The translations under genes and the position numbers were made by a program. The notes beneath the pieces are model-generated. The model ran no database searches and was not told where the DNA came from. It worked only from the letters and a program-made list of their open reading frames with translations. Below are positions 26,710 to 38,174 of a DNA stretch of 63,568 bases, piece by piece; the stretch's first letter is position 1, and the number at the start of each line of letters is the position of its first letter. The stretch spans positions 1-63,568 of the forward strand of contig NZ_VENP01000013.1 of the NCBI RefSeq assembly GCF_006351005.1, in the 5' to 3' direction. Source of the stretch: Miniimonas arenae (GTDB taxonomy: Bacteria; Actinomycetota; Actinomycetes; Actinomycetales; Beutenbergiaceae).

Positions 26710-26715
26710 CACGAT
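26710..26715 (+). promoter_or_regulatory. -10 hexamer CACGAT, leaderless spacing
   Basis: Six bases before ATG 26722 of the truncated ycaQ-like gene, so the broken gene may still be transcribed. Confidence 0.5.
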
Positions 26716-27240
26716 GCCCGCATGACCGCCGCCGGCCCGCCCGTCATGTCCCTGCCGCAGGCGCGCCGGGTCGCGGTCGCAGCGCAGCAGCTCACCGGCC
26801 GTCGGCACGCGCGGGTGACCCGCGCGAACCTCGCCCGGATGACCGAGCACGTTGGGGTGCTCCAGATCGACTCGGTGTCCGTGCTCGCGCGCGCCCACCT
26901 CCTGCCCGTCCTCGCGCGGCTGGGCCCCTACGACCTCGCGGTCCTGGACCGCGCGACCGCGCGCGCCCCGCGGCTGCTCGTCGAGGAGATCGCGCACGAG
27001 GCGGCCTACGTGCCGCCCGAGGTGTACGCGCTCCTCGCGCACCGGCGCGCCGCCCGGCGGGAGGGCTCGTGGGCGCTCTCGTTCGGGGCGGAGCGGGCGG
27101 ACCTCCTGACGAGGATCCAGGCCGTGATCGGCGAGCGCGGCGCCCTCACGAGCCGCGAGGTCGAGCGCGTGCTCGAGAGCCCGGGCGGCCGCGCGGGCTG
27201 GTGGGAGTGGAGCGAGGTGAAGACCGCGCTGGAGCTGCTC

Positions 27241-27298
27241 GGCCGCCGCAGCCGCGGCCGCCTGAGGGCCCGACGCGCCGCACGCCGTCGTGCCCGAC
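27241..27298 (+). repeat. 58-bp direct repeat, left copy
   Basis: 53 of 58 bases are identical to 27368-27425. It begins GGCCGCCGCAGCCGCGG and lies immediately left of the palindromic element. Confidence 0.85.
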
Positions 27299-27365
27299 CC
27301 AGAACGGCCCGTGGCGACGAGCACGGCCCGCTGGGGACCGTTCTCGTCGCCACGGGCCGTTCTGG
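27299..27365 (+). repeat. 67-bp palindromic element, copy 2
   Basis: 28-base arms 27299-27326 and 27338-27365 match at 27 of 28 positions as an inverted repeat, with an 11-base loop. Arms begin CCAGAACGGCCCGTGGCGAC. Same architecture as 15786-15852, more than 11 kb away. Confidence 0.92.
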
Positions 27366-27367
27366 CC

Positions 27368-27425
27368 GGCCGCCGCAGCCGCGGCTGCCTGAGTGCCCGA
27401 CGCGAGGCAGGCCGTCGTGCCCGAC
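27368..27425 (+). repeat. 58-bp direct repeat, right copy
   Basis: Right-hand partner of 27241-27298; five mismatches. Far longer than a normal target-site duplication. Confidence 0.85.
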
Positions 27426-27491
27426 GGCGACGCCGCGCGGGTCGTGACCATCGTCCTGCCGCACACCGACCGGAGGTGGAATGCTGGCGCG

Positions 27492-28778
27492 GTGAGCACG
27501 AACCCGCTGCACGGCTGGGCGGCGCGTGAGGCTCTCGACGACGAGATGGACCTCGTGCGTCGCTCCGGCCTCGTGCTCCGCGTGGGCCGGATGAGCCTCG
27601 CGTCCGGGACCGGCAGCTACCGGGTGAAGTCCTCGATGGCGGCGGTCGCCGCGGCGCTCGGGATCGAGCGGCACCAGGCGCACGTCACCCTCACCGAGAT
27701 CACGACGACGTCCCACCGCGGGCGCTCGTTCCGCACCGAGGTGACCGAGAGCCGCGACATCGGCGTCAACGCGGACCGGCTCACCAGGCTGCAGCTGCTC
27801 GTGTCCTCCCTCCGCGGCCGCTCGATCACCCCGGCGGAGCTCGAGGAGCGGCTCGACGAGATCGAACGACGTCGTCCGCTGTGGTCCCCCCTGCTGTCCG
27901 GGATGTGGGCCGGCATCGCGTGCGGCGCGTTCGCGTTCCTGCTCGGGGAGGGCTGGGCGGAGATGCTCGGCGCCGCCCTGGGCGCCTTCGCGGGCCAGGT
28001 GGTGCGCCGCCTGCTGCTCGCGCGCCGGTACAACCAGCTCGGCGTCACGATGCTCGCGGCGCTGACGGCCACCCTCGTCTTCCTCGGCGCCGTCACGCTG
28101 CTCACGCTCGCGGGGGTGGCCGCCGGCGGTCCGCAGTCGGGCTTCATCGCCTCGGTCCTGTTCCTCGTGCCCGGGTTCGCGATCGTCACGGCCGCGCTCG
28201 ACCTCGCGCGCCTGGACCTGTCGGCGGGGCTCGCGCGACTGACCTACGCCGTCGTCATCGTGTGCTCGGCCGCGATCGTGATCTGGGCCGTCTCGCACAC
28301 GTTCGGCGCGACGCCGAGCCCGCCGCCGGCCGTCACGGGCACCGTGCTCCTGCGGCTCGCGCAGCTCGCCGCGAGCTTCGTCGGCGTGCTGGGCTTCGCG
28401 CTCATGTTCAACTCCCCGGTCCGCACCGCGCTCGCCGCGGCCGCCGTCGGGGCGCTGCCCAACGTCGGGCGCATCGCGATGATCGAGGTGGGCGCGTCGG
28501 CGGCGGTGGCCGCCGCGGCGGCCGCGCTCGTCGTCGGCGTCGTCGCCGCCTACGTCGCGCCGACCCTGAAGATCCCCCGGATCACGGTCTCGGTGCCCGC
28601 CGTCGTGATCATGGTGCCGGGCTCGGCGACCTATCTCGCCGTCTCGGGGCTGGGCGACGGCGCGACGTCGCAGACCGTCGCCTACGCGGTGCAGGCCGTC
28701 GTGGTCGTGCTCGGCATCTCGGTCGGGCTCGCCGTCGCGCGCATGCTGACCGACCGCGAGTGGGCGTTCGAGCGCTGA
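27492..28778 (+). CDS. thrE: threonine/serine exporter (ThrE family)
   Basis: 428 residues from GTG 27492; a GGAGG lies somewhat far upstream. The cytoplasmic N-terminal domain (about 1-140) has the family's [22 protein letters not shown] block, which in these proteins contains a hydrolase-like fold, and is followed by about ten membrane helices ([45 protein letters not shown] and others). ThrE exports threonine and serine in Corynebacterium. Both N-terminal (DUF1212-like) and C-terminal (DUF3815-like) halves are present in one chain. It starts 45 bases after the broken ycaQ-like frame. Confidence 0.88.
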   Translation: MSTNPLHGWAAREALDDEMDLVRRSGLVLRVGRMSLASGTGSYRVKSSMAAVAAALGIERHQAHVTLTEITTTSHRGRSFRTEVTESRDIGVNADRLTRLQLLVSSLRGRSITPAELEERLDEIERRRPLWSPLLSGMWAGIACGAFAFLLGEGWAEMLGAALGAFAGQVVRRLLLARRYNQLGVTMLAALTATLVFLGAVTLLTLAGVAAGGPQSGFIASVLFLVPGFAIVTAALDLARLDLSAGLARLTYAVVIVCSAAIVIWAVSHTFGATPSPPPAVTGTVLLRLAQLAASFVGVLGFALMFNSPVRTALAAAAVGALPNVGRIAMIEVGASAAVAAAAAALVVGVVAAYVAPTLKIPRITVSVPAVVIMVPGSATYLAVSGLGDGATSQTVAYAVQAVVVVLGISVGLAVARMLTDREWAFER

Positions 28779-28816
28779 GCCGAGCCGCGTCGGGACCGTA
28801 CGCCCGCGGGGGCGCC

Positions 28817-28822
28817 TACGAT
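28817..28822 (+). promoter_or_regulatory. -10 hexamer TACGAT for secA
   Basis: Consensus-like -10 between thrE and secA, about 78 bases before GTG 28900. Confidence 0.5.
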
Positions 28823-28899
28823 GGACGGGCAGCGCGTCCGGGTTCCGGGCGCCCGTGGTGCTCGCACGAGCGCCGCCGCGACGACTCCGGGAGCACAGG

Positions 28900-31887
<2,988 letters not shown>

Positions 31888-31904
31888 CCCGGCTCGTCGG
31901 CTCG

Positions 31905-32510
31905 TCAGCCGACGACGAGCGCGTCCACGCGCCAGCGGCCGCCGAACGGGGCGACGCGCAGGGCGACGGCCCGGACGCGGGTGCCGTCGTGCACGGCCGC
32001 GGACACCTCGTGGCTGCCCGACGGCGTGGCGCACGAGCGCAGGGCCACGAGGTGCGCGTGCACCCGCCGGGCCGGCCGTCCGTGCAGCCGCACCACGAGC
32101 CCCGCGCGCCGCACGATCGCGGCGTAGACCTCCTGCGCGTACCAGCGGCTCAGCTGCTGCGGCGGCCGCGACCCCACGAGGACCTCGGTCGTCGCGACGG
32201 CGAGCGCGCCCGCCCACCGCTCGACCTCGACCGGTGGCGGCACCGCGTCCGCGACGTCCGCGACGGCGGCCCGGGTCGACGCGCGCGCCCCGGTGCGCGC
32301 GCCCTCGCCCACGGGCGAGGCGGCACGCACCGCCGCCGTCGGCGTGGCCGCACCGGAGGAGCCGTCGACGGCGACCATGAGCGCCGGTGACGTCCGTGGC
32401 CGGGCGGTGCTCGCCGTCGCGGGCCGGGTGGTGGGCCGCGCCGGGGTGAGGGGCGAGCCGACGTCCGGGGCTCGCCGGCACATCGGGCAGTTCTCGGGCA
32501 GGGCGGCCAT
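31905..32510 (-). CDS. Rv3235 family protein
   Basis: 201 residues. ATG 32510 is set by the GAGGAG five bases upstream, which lies inside the end of the LysM gene; the two genes are two bases apart. The N-terminus has a CPMC pair and a disordered Thr/Pro/Arg segment to about residue 80. The conserved C-terminal domain (about 95-201) includes LAVATTEVLVGSRPPQQLSRWYAQEVYAAIVRR and RVRAVALRVAPFGGRWRVDALVVG, as in actinobacterial Rv3235-like proteins. The function is unknown. It converges on secA, with 17 bases between the stops. Confidence 0.8.
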   Translation of the reverse strand: MAALPENCPMCRRAPDVGSPLTPARPTTRPATASTARPRTSPALMVAVDGSSGAATPTAAVRAASPVGEGARTGARASTRAAVADVADAVPPPVEVERWAGALAVATTEVLVGSRPPQQLSRWYAQEVYAAIVRRAGLVVRLHGRPARRVHAHLVALRSCATPSGSHEVSAAVHDGTRVRAVALRVAPFGGRWRVDALVVG

Positions 32511-32512
32511 CG

Positions 32513-33673
32513 TCACTCCTCGGGGTGAGCGGGTTCCCGGAGCAGCTGCCCCGGGAAGATCAGGTCGGGGTCGTCGCCGACCACCTCGCGGTTGAGCTGC
32601 CACCACTCGCGCCACGCCGCGTCGGCCTCGGCGGCGCTCGCCGCGCCGTGCGTGACGGCGATCGACCAGAGGCTGTCGCCGGACTGGACCTCGTACCGGA
32701 TCTCCGGCGTGGGGTCGACGGAGTCGGCGGTGGGCGGGGCTGATGGGACGGCGGTGGGTGCGCTGGTGGGCGCTGAGGCGAGCACTGAGGTGGGTGTGGG
32801 GGAGACGGCGGGCGGCGCCATCGGGACGACGGCCCGCGCTGAGTCTGCCGCGAGGCTCGCGGGCATGGCGGCGGGCGCCTTGGGTCGCTTGGTGACGGCG
32901 GGACCGGTGGTCGACGTGGACGTCGGCGCCGCGACCGGCGTCGGCAACGCCGAGGCGATCGCCGACGGCTCCGTCGCGGCCGTCGTGGGCGACCCGGTGG
33001 TCGGTGCCTCGCTGGTGGGCGACCCGGTGGTCGGCGCCTCGCTGGTGGGAGACTCGCTGGTGGGCGCCTCGCTGGTGGGCGTCGTGCCGGACCCCGCGGG
33101 AGGGGCGGTCGCGGCCGGCGCCGCGGAGGACGGCGCCGGGTCGGTGGCCGAGCCGGGGGGACCGGCGGACGCCGACGCGACGCTGGTCGGTCCGTGCGAG
33201 GGTGCCGCCGGTGCGCCGTATCCGAGGTCGGCGGGCAACGGGCCGGCCACCGCCGTCGCGGCGAGGGCCATCGCGGCGCCGCCCGCGCTCGCCCCGAGCA
33301 CGATCCGCCGCACGAGGCGCGGAGCGAGCGCGAGGGCACGACCGCCTGCACGAGCGCCTGCACGAGCGTCGGGACGAGCGCCTGGCCGCGAGTCGGCACG
33401 GAAGGCCGGGGGGTTCTGGCGGCGGCCCGACAGCGCCAGCACCGCCGCAGCCACGAGCGCCGTGAGGGCGTACCAGGCGGCCGCGAGCGCGCCCGCGCCG
33501 CACACGACCCGGGTGACGAGGTCGGACAGTCGGACCGGCTCGAGCCCCGGCTGGCCGGCGACCGCCGTCAGCAGCACCGCGAGCACGCCGGTGCCCAGCC
33601 CGAGGGCGACCAGGCGCGCCACGGCCGTGCGGCGCGGGTTGCGGCGCGGTGTGTGGCGGTGGGAGAGCTCCAT
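32513..33673 (-). CDS. LysM-domain membrane protein
   Basis: 386 residues; GAGGAC precedes the ATG at 33673. Hydrophobic helices lie at about 17-37 and 56-80, and a third near 123-145. A long Ala/Pro/Thr/Ser region contains near-repeats of SEAPTTGSPT between about 200 and 240. The C-terminal LysM domain (about 330-386) reads RYEVQSGDSLWSIA through IFPGQLL and should bind peptidoglycan. It is operonic with the Rv3235-family gene. Role unknown; it resembles XhlA/LysM anchors found near secA in actinobacteria. Confidence 0.88.
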   Translation of the reverse strand: MELSHRHTPRRNPRRTAVARLVALGLGTGVLAVLLTAVAGQPGLEPVRLSDLVTRVVCGAGALAAAWYALTALVAAAVLALSGRRQNPPAFRADSRPGARPDARAGARAGGRALALAPRLVRRIVLGASAGGAAMALAATAVAGPLPADLGYGAPAAPSHGPTSVASASAGPPGSATDPAPSSAAPAATAPPAGSGTTPTSEAPTSESPTSEAPTTGSPTSEAPTTGSPTTAATEPSAIASALPTPVAAPTSTSTTGPAVTKRPKAPAAMPASLAADSARAVVPMAPPAVSPTPTSVLASAPTSAPTAVPSAPPTADSVDPTPEIRYEVQSGDSLWSIAVTHGAASAAEADAAWREWWQLNREVVGDDPDLIFPGQLLREPAHPEE

Positions 33674-33764
33674 AGCACGTCCTCGGTGGTTAGAGGCGAT
33701 ATGACATGCCGAAATGCTGGCAGGGGCCGTGCGAGAGTGTCAAGGGATGTGGAAGCATGCCGGT

Positions 33765-34277
33765 GTGCGCTGGGAGGAGCTGTTCGCGGACCTGGAGCGG
33801 CAGGCCGAGGCCGAGCTCGCCGGCGAGCTCGATGCGGAGGTCGCCGACCTGGCCGTGGCCGAGGACTCGCAGGTCGAGCTCGCGGATCGGGTGCGTGCCC
33901 GCCTGGCCACTCCAGTCGTGCTGGGCGCGCGCGGCGGCGAACGGGTCGCGGGCGAGCTGCTGGACGCGGGGTCGACGTGGTTCCTGCTCGGTCAGGGCCG
34001 TCGGCGCGTCGTGGTGCCGTTGCACGCCGTCGAGTGGGTGGAGGCGCTCGCCCACGCGGCGCCCGAGCAGGGGCGCGCGGCGCGGCGGCTTGACCTCGGG
34101 CACGTGCTGCGTGCGCTCGCCGAGCTCGAGGGGGACGTCGCGGTGACGACGCGCGGACGCGTCGTGGTCGGTGAGCTCACGAAGGTCGGCCGCGACCACG
34201 TCGACGTGGTCGAACGGCCCGGCGGGTCACGCGTGACGATCCCGTTCCACGCGATCACGTCGGTGGCTGAGCGCTGA
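33765..34277 (+). CDS. conserved actinobacterial protein of unknown function
   Basis: 170 residues if started at GTG 33765 (RWEELFADLERQAEAEL), with GGAAG nine bases upstream; ATG 33747 in the same frame would add six residues. The N-terminus is an acidic amphipathic helix (EAELAGELDAEVADL). The rest is beta-rich and contains two similar strands, ERVAGELLDAGSTWFLL and GRVVVGELTKVGRDHVDVV, suggesting a duplicated Sm/SH3-like barrel. No membrane segment or known motif. It lies between the LysM gene and the BldC-like regulator, transcribed away from the former. Confidence 0.75.
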   Translation: MRWEELFADLERQAEAELAGELDAEVADLAVAEDSQVELADRVRARLATPVVLGARGGERVAGELLDAGSTWFLLGQGRRRVVVPLHAVEWVEALAHAAPEQGRAARRLDLGHVLRALAELEGDVAVTTRGRVVVGELTKVGRDHVDVVERPGGSRVTIPFHAITSVAER

Positions 34278-34378
34278 CCTCCGCGCGCGCGGGCGAGCGT
34301 CCGGGCGAGCACGTGTGCGGGCGTCCAGGTGGCCGAGGCGGTGACGCCGAGTGGCGGCCTCCGCCCCGACGGGCGGGC

Positions 34379-34594
34379 TCAGTCGCGGCCAGCGCGGTGC
34401 GCGGCGGCGGCCTTCTCGCGCTCGATGTAGGCGTCGAGGTCGCGGCGCTCGATCCGCCAGATGCCGCGCCCGCCCACCTGGAACCCGGGGATGTCGCCCC
34501 GCTTGACGAGAGACCGGGCGGTGGGCACCGTGACGCCGAGAACCTGCGCGACGTCGGACAGCGCCAGCATGGGCTCGGGCTTGGAGTCGGCCAT
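34379..34594 (-). CDS. BldC-like MerR-type/excisionase helix-turn-helix protein
   Basis: 71 residues. Short single-domain winged helix: LALSDVAQVLGVTVPTARSLVKRGDIPGFQVGGRGIWRIERRDLDAYI. It resembles the BldC/AlpA-like DNA-binding family used as developmental regulators in actinobacteria, and plasmid excisionase domains. No integrase or phage genes are nearby, so a chromosomal regulator is favoured. The start has CACACT six bases upstream. Confidence 0.85.
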   Translation of the reverse strand: MADSKPEPMLALSDVAQVLGVTVPTARSLVKRGDIPGFQVGGRGIWRIERRDLDAYIEREKAAAAHRAGRD

Positions 34595-34600
34595 GGCGCA

Positions 34601-34606
34601 AGTGTG
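34601..34606 (-). promoter_or_regulatory. -10-like CACACT, leaderless spacing
   Basis: Six bases before ATG 34594 of the BldC-like gene. A weak hexamer in the standard position. Confidence 0.4.
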
Positions 34607-34741
34607 GCATCCCGACGTGGTTCGGCGCGATCTGACACCGGTTCTGTGGATATGTCGCCCTGAGGCCCTCGGACTGGCACGATGGCGCAGATCGAGGCGG
34701 GCCGTCCCCGGCGCACCGGCCGGGCGAGAGAGCGGGTGGCG

Positions 34742-35386
34742 ATGAGCGTGGACGAGGCCTCCAGGTCCGGCGAGCTGCGGGGTCCGCGGGCCCCCACCGT
34801 GACGGTGCGCCCGTTCTGGCGCACCCCGCGGTTCGCGCTGGGGCTCGCGCTCGTGGCCGCCGCCGTCGCCCTGGGGAGCTGGGCCGTGGAACGCGCGAGC
34901 TCGGGCGAGCAGGCCTGGGTGGCCACGACCGACCTCGCGCCCGGGGACCGCCTCACCGCAGACGTCGTGACCGCGGTCCGGCTGAGCTGGGACGGCGCGA
35001 GCGGGACCTACCTCGCCGGTGACGCGCTGCCGCAGGACGGCGTGGTGACGAGCTTCGTCGGCGCCGGCGAGCTCGTGCCCTCCTCCGCGGTCGGCACGGC
35101 CGCGGACGTGACCGGTCGTCCGGTCCCGGTACCCGTTCCCGCCGGCGCGCAGGTCCGCCCGGGCGCGGTGGTCGACCTGTGGTCGGTGCCCGACGGCGAC
35201 GACGGCGAGGCCACCGTGCTCGCCGAGGGCGTCACCGTGCTCGGGGTCGAGGAGGACAGCGGGCTCTTCCGCTCCGCGTCGGGCGAGGTGGCGCGCGTGC
35301 TGGTCCCGGCCGACGTGGTCGGAGCCGTGCTCCAGGCACAGGCCGACGGTGCCACGGTCACCCTCGTGGAGCACCCGGGTGGCTGA
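34742..35386 (+). CDS. SAF-domain protein (CpaB/Flp pilus assembly-like)
   Basis: 214 residues from ATG 34742 (an in-frame ATG at 34682 is less likely). A membrane helix at about 34-54 (FALGLALVAAAVALGSWAV) is followed by the SAF domain (about 65-130): TTDLAPGDRLTADVVTAVRLSW ... GELVPSSAVG. The remainder resembles the CpaB ring domain (VPVPAGAQVRPGAVVDLWSVP). It overlaps the CpaE-like gene by eight bases. No TadA, TadB or pilin gene is in the window, so the pair stands apart from a full Tad locus. Confidence 0.82.
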   Translation: MSVDEASRSGELRGPRAPTVTVRPFWRTPRFALGLALVAAAVALGSWAVERASSGEQAWVATTDLAPGDRLTADVVTAVRLSWDGASGTYLAGDALPQDGVVTSFVGAGELVPSSAVGTAADVTGRPVPVPVPAGAQVRPGAVVDLWSVPDGDDGEATVLAEGVTVLGVEEDSGLFRSASGEVARVLVPADVVGAVLQAQADGATVTLVEHPGG

Positions 35387-36776
35387 GCACGGCGTCCTGG
35401 TCTGGCTCCCGGGCCCGCACGAGCCCGATGTCGTCGCGGCGCTCGGTCAGGAGGACGGGCTCGTCGTCACGCGGCGCTGCGCCGACCTCGCGGAGCTGCT
35501 CGCGGCCGCAGCCGCGGGAGCCGGCCAGATCGCCGTGCTCGCCCTCGAGCGCGGCGTGGACCGCACCCGGATCGTCCCGCTCGCGCGCGGCGGGGTCCTC
35601 ACCGTGCTCGTCGTCGGTCCGGAGGACCTGCACCGGGCCGGCGCCCTCGGCGCCGACGTCGTGGTGCCGGACGGGACCGACGTCGCCGCCTCGGTCGCGC
35701 GCGAGGTGCGCTCGCTGGTCGAGCGCACCGGCCTCGCGCCGGAGTCCTCGCCCTGGGCGTGGCGGCCGGGTGCCGACTGGGACGTCGACCCGGGCGGTGA
35801 GCGCGGTGGCGCCTCGGGGCACGACCACGACTCCGGGCAGGGGAGCGACTCCGATCGCGGCGGGGACGGGGCGACGCGTGGCGCGGCCGCGCCTCGCCGC
35901 GCGCCGCACCGGCCCGGCCGCGTCCTCGCGGTCTGGAGCGGGGCCGGAGCGCCCGGGCGCACGACGATCGCCGCCGGCCTGGCGGCGGAGCTCGTCCGGC
36001 TCGGGCAGCGCACCGCGCTCGTGGACGCGGACACCGTCGCGCCGGCGATGGCGCAGGTCCTCGGGGTGCTCGAGGAGACCGCAGGCCTGGCGGCGCTGTG
36101 CCGCGCCGCGGCCGACGGCACCCTCGACCCCGACACCCTGCGCCGTCGCGTGCGCACGATGCCCGACGGCGTCGCGTTCGTCTCGGGCCTCACGCGCGCC
36201 GACCGGTGGCGGGAGATCGCGCCCGAGGCGCTGGAGGTCGTGCTCGGCGCGCTGCGCTCGCGGACCGACTGGACCGTCGTCGACGTCGCGGCCGGACCCG
36301 AGGCCGCGCCCGTGCGCGGCGCCGACCGGCACGCGGCCACCCGAAGCGTGCTGAGTGTCGCGGACGTGCTGCTCGCCGTCGTGCCCGTGGACCCGGTGGG
36401 CGTCCGACGCGCGGTGCAGGCGCTCACGGACCTGCCCGAGCTCGACGCGCCCGGCGAGCTGCGGATCGTCGTCAACGCCACCCGGCCCGGACCGGCCCGC
36501 TCCGCGGACGCCGTCGCGGACGCCCTGGTCCGGTTCGTCGGCCGCGCGCCGTCCTGGAGCGTGCCGTACGACGACGCGGTCGGCGCCGCGCTGCTGGCCG
36601 GCGGCACGCTCGCGCAGCACGCCCCGCGGGCGCCCGCGCGCCGTGCGCTCGCGGGGATCGCCCGGGCGCTCGTCGCCGCCGGGACGACGCAGGCCGACGG
36701 CGAGCCCGCCCCGGTGGGCCGTCGGCGGGCGCCGTGGGGGCGCCGTCGGGTGTCGAGCGCGAGCCTGCGAGACTGA
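35379..36776 (+). CDS. CpaE-like MinD/ParA-family ATPase
   Basis: 465 residues from GTG 35379. An N-terminal receiver-like domain (about 1-125) is followed by a His/Asp/Gly-rich linker and the P-loop domain (about 185-440): VLAVWSGAGAPGRTTIAAGLAAEL, ALVDADTVAPAMAQVLG, WTVVDVAAGPE. The Walker A lacks the usual signature lysines (GAPGRTT), so nucleotide binding may be weak. CpaE localises Tad pilus machinery in other bacteria; here only the SAF partner is nearby. The last 30 residues are basic. Confidence 0.82.
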   Translation: MAEHGVLVWLPGPHEPDVVAALGQEDGLVVTRRCADLAELLAAAAAGAGQIAVLALERGVDRTRIVPLARGGVLTVLVVGPEDLHRAGALGADVVVPDGTDVAASVAREVRSLVERTGLAPESSPWAWRPGADWDVDPGGERGGASGHDHDSGQGSDSDRGGDGATRGAAAPRRAPHRPGRVLAVWSGAGAPGRTTIAAGLAAELVRLGQRTALVDADTVAPAMAQVLGVLEETAGLAALCRAAADGTLDPDTLRRRVRTMPDGVAFVSGLTRADRWREIAPEALEVVLGALRSRTDWTVVDVAAGPEAAPVRGADRHAATRSVLSVADVLLAVVPVDPVGVRRAVQALTDLPELDAPGELRIVVNATRPGPARSADAVADALVRFVGRAPSWSVPYDDAVGAALLAGGTLAQHAPRAPARRALAGIARALVAAGTTQADGEPAPVGRRRAPWGRRRVSSASLRD

Positions 36777-36780
36777 GCCC

Positions 36781-37245
36781 GTGCGCCTCTACCTGCCCGC
36801 GACCGCCGCCGACCTCGCCGACCCCGACGGCGTGCGCGCCGTCGCCTCCGCCGTCACCCCCGCGCTGCGTGCCGCGCTGTCGGAGGAGGACGAGGAGGGC
36901 CTGGAGCTGTCGGCGTTCCTCACCGCGGCCGACGCGTCCGTCCTGCGGGTGGCTCGGCTCGGCGCGCGGCCCCGGCGGGTGGTGCTCGCCGTCGAGGTCG
37001 ACGACGTGCGCCCCGACGAGGCGGCTCCGGAGGAGCTGCGCGGGCTGCCCAGCGTGCTGGGGGTTGTGGCGGTGCCCTGGTCGCACGTCGTGGCGGTGCA
37101 CGTCGACGACGCCGAGGCCGAGGAGCTCGTGGCTGCGGCGGTCGGCGGCGACGAGGAGGCGTTCGACGCGCTCGTGGAGATCGACCTGCTGTGGTTCGAC
37201 CCGAGCGAGCTGGCGGACGTGCGGGCCGAGCTCGGCGTCGGCTGA
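36781..37245 (+). CDS. DUF6912-like protein
   Basis: 154 residues from GTG 36781, four bases after the CpaE-like stop. RLYLPATAADLADPDGVRAVASAVTPALR at the N-terminus is typical of a small actinobacterial family I take to be DUF6912. The rest is acidic (EEDEEGLELSAFL, VDDAEAEELVAAAVGGDEEAF). No catalytic motif is seen. Function unknown. Confidence 0.7.
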   Translation: MRLYLPATAADLADPDGVRAVASAVTPALRAALSEEDEEGLELSAFLTAADASVLRVARLGARPRRVVLAVEVDDVRPDEAAPEELRGLPSVLGVVAVPWSHVVAVHVDDAEAEELVAAAVGGDEEAFDALVEIDLLWFDPSELADVRAELGVG

Positions 37246-37268
37246 GCTCGGCGCCGGGTGAGCCGCCG

Positions 37269-38174
37269 TCAGCCCCGCAGGCGCGCGAGCACCTCGGCGT
37301 GCAGCAGGCCGTTGGTGGCCAGTGCGTCCCCGCCGAACGGCCCGTCCACGCCGGCCAGCGACGTGAACCGCCCGCCCGCCTCCTGCACGATCGGCACGAG
37401 CGCGGCCATGTCGTGCAGCGCGAGCTCGGGCTCGGTCGCGACGTCGACCGAGCCCTCGGCCAGCAGCACGTAGGACCAGAAGTCGCCGAACGCGCGCGTG
37501 CGCCACACCGAGCCGAGCAGGTCGAGGAACACCGGCAGGAGGTCGCGGTCGCGCCAGCCGTCGAGGCTGGCGTACGACACGGACGCGTCGGCGAGGTCGG
37601 CGACGGCGGACACCGCCAGGCGCTGCGGCGCACCCCCGGCGACGCTGCGCCACGCGCCGGACCCGTGCGCCGCCCACCAGCGGCGCCCCAGTGCCGGTGC
37701 GCTGACGACCCCGACCCGGGCCACGCCGTCGTCGACGAGCGCGACGAGGCTCGCCCAGACCGGCACGCCACGGACGAAGTTCTTGGTGCCGTCGATCGGG
37801 TCGATCACCCACTGGCGCCCGGTCCGGGCGACCTCGCCGCCGTACTCCTCCCCGAGCAGCGAGTCGGCCGGGCGGGCGACGGCGAGGTGCTCGCGCGCGA
37901 TCCGCTCGGCCGCCGTGTCGGCGTCGGAGACGGGCGTCGCGTCCGGCTTGGCCTCGACGCGCAGGTCGAGCGCGCCGAAGCGGGCCGACGTGAGGGCGTC
38001 GAGCGCGTCCGCGACCTCGAGCGCGAGCGCGAGGTCGCCGTCGTAGGCGCCGGCCGGCGCGGCGGTGGGCGCTGCGCTGCCGCCCGGGGCGCCGGGCTGC
38101 GTCGCGCCCGCGGCCGTCCGTGTCGCTCCTGCGTCCGGCGAGGCGTCCGGCGTGGCGTCGGTCGGGCTGGTCAT
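37269..38174 (-). CDS. hisN: inositol-monophosphatase-family enzyme, probably histidinol-phosphatase
   Basis: 301 residues. An Ala/Pro-rich N-terminal extension of about 45 residues precedes the Li+-sensitive phosphatase fold: [14 protein letters not shown], the metal motif [28 protein letters not shown], and C-terminal [23 protein letters not shown]. HisN dephosphorylates histidinol-phosphate; the same fold also serves inositol phosphates, but HisN next to aroA/rsgA is the common actinobacterial arrangement. It overlaps rsgA by four bases (ATGA). Confidence 0.85.
   Translation of the reverse strand: MTSPTDATPDASPDAGATRTAAGATQPGAPGGSAAPTAAPAGAYDGDLALALEVADALDALTSARFGALDLRVEAKPDATPVSDADTAAERIAREHLAVARPADSLLGEEYGGEVARTGRQWVIDPIDGTKNFVRGVPVWASLVALVDDGVARVGVVSAPALGRRWWAAHGSGAWRSVAGGAPQRLAVSAVADLADASVSYASLDGWRDRDLLPVFLDLLGSVWRTRAFGDFWSYVLLAEGSVDVATEPELALHDMAALVPIVQEAGGRFTSLAGVDGPFGGDALATNGLLHAEVLARLRG

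Larger units (their letters stand above)
26722..27447 (+). pseudogene. truncated winged-helix DNA-binding protein (YcaQ-like DNA glycosylase family)
   Basis: The first ~175 residues match the start of the YcaQ/AlkX-like winged-helix family: SLPQARRVAVAAQQL, VGVLQIDSVSVLARAHLLPVLARLG, the EEIAHEAAYVPPEVY block, and WWEWSEVKTALELL. Normal members are about 400 residues and continue into the second winged helix and catalytic region. Here, straight after ALELL (near 27240), the frame runs into repeat DNA (two 58-bp direct repeats around a 67-bp palindrome) and ends at 27447 with about 65 meaningless Arg-rich residues. The rest of the gene is missing, since thrE starts 45 bases later. The family repairs or processes interstrand crosslinks; this copy should be inactive. 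Confidence 0.85.

Noticed and set aside
27299-27365. Rho-independent terminator
   Set aside because: The hairpin is too long, recurs in unrelated intergenic DNA, and lies inside a gene remnant; a repeat element explains it better.
34379-34594. Phage excisionase
   Set aside because: The winged helix is excisionase-like, but there is no integrase, attachment site or phage gene nearby; a BldC-like chromosomal regulator is more likely.
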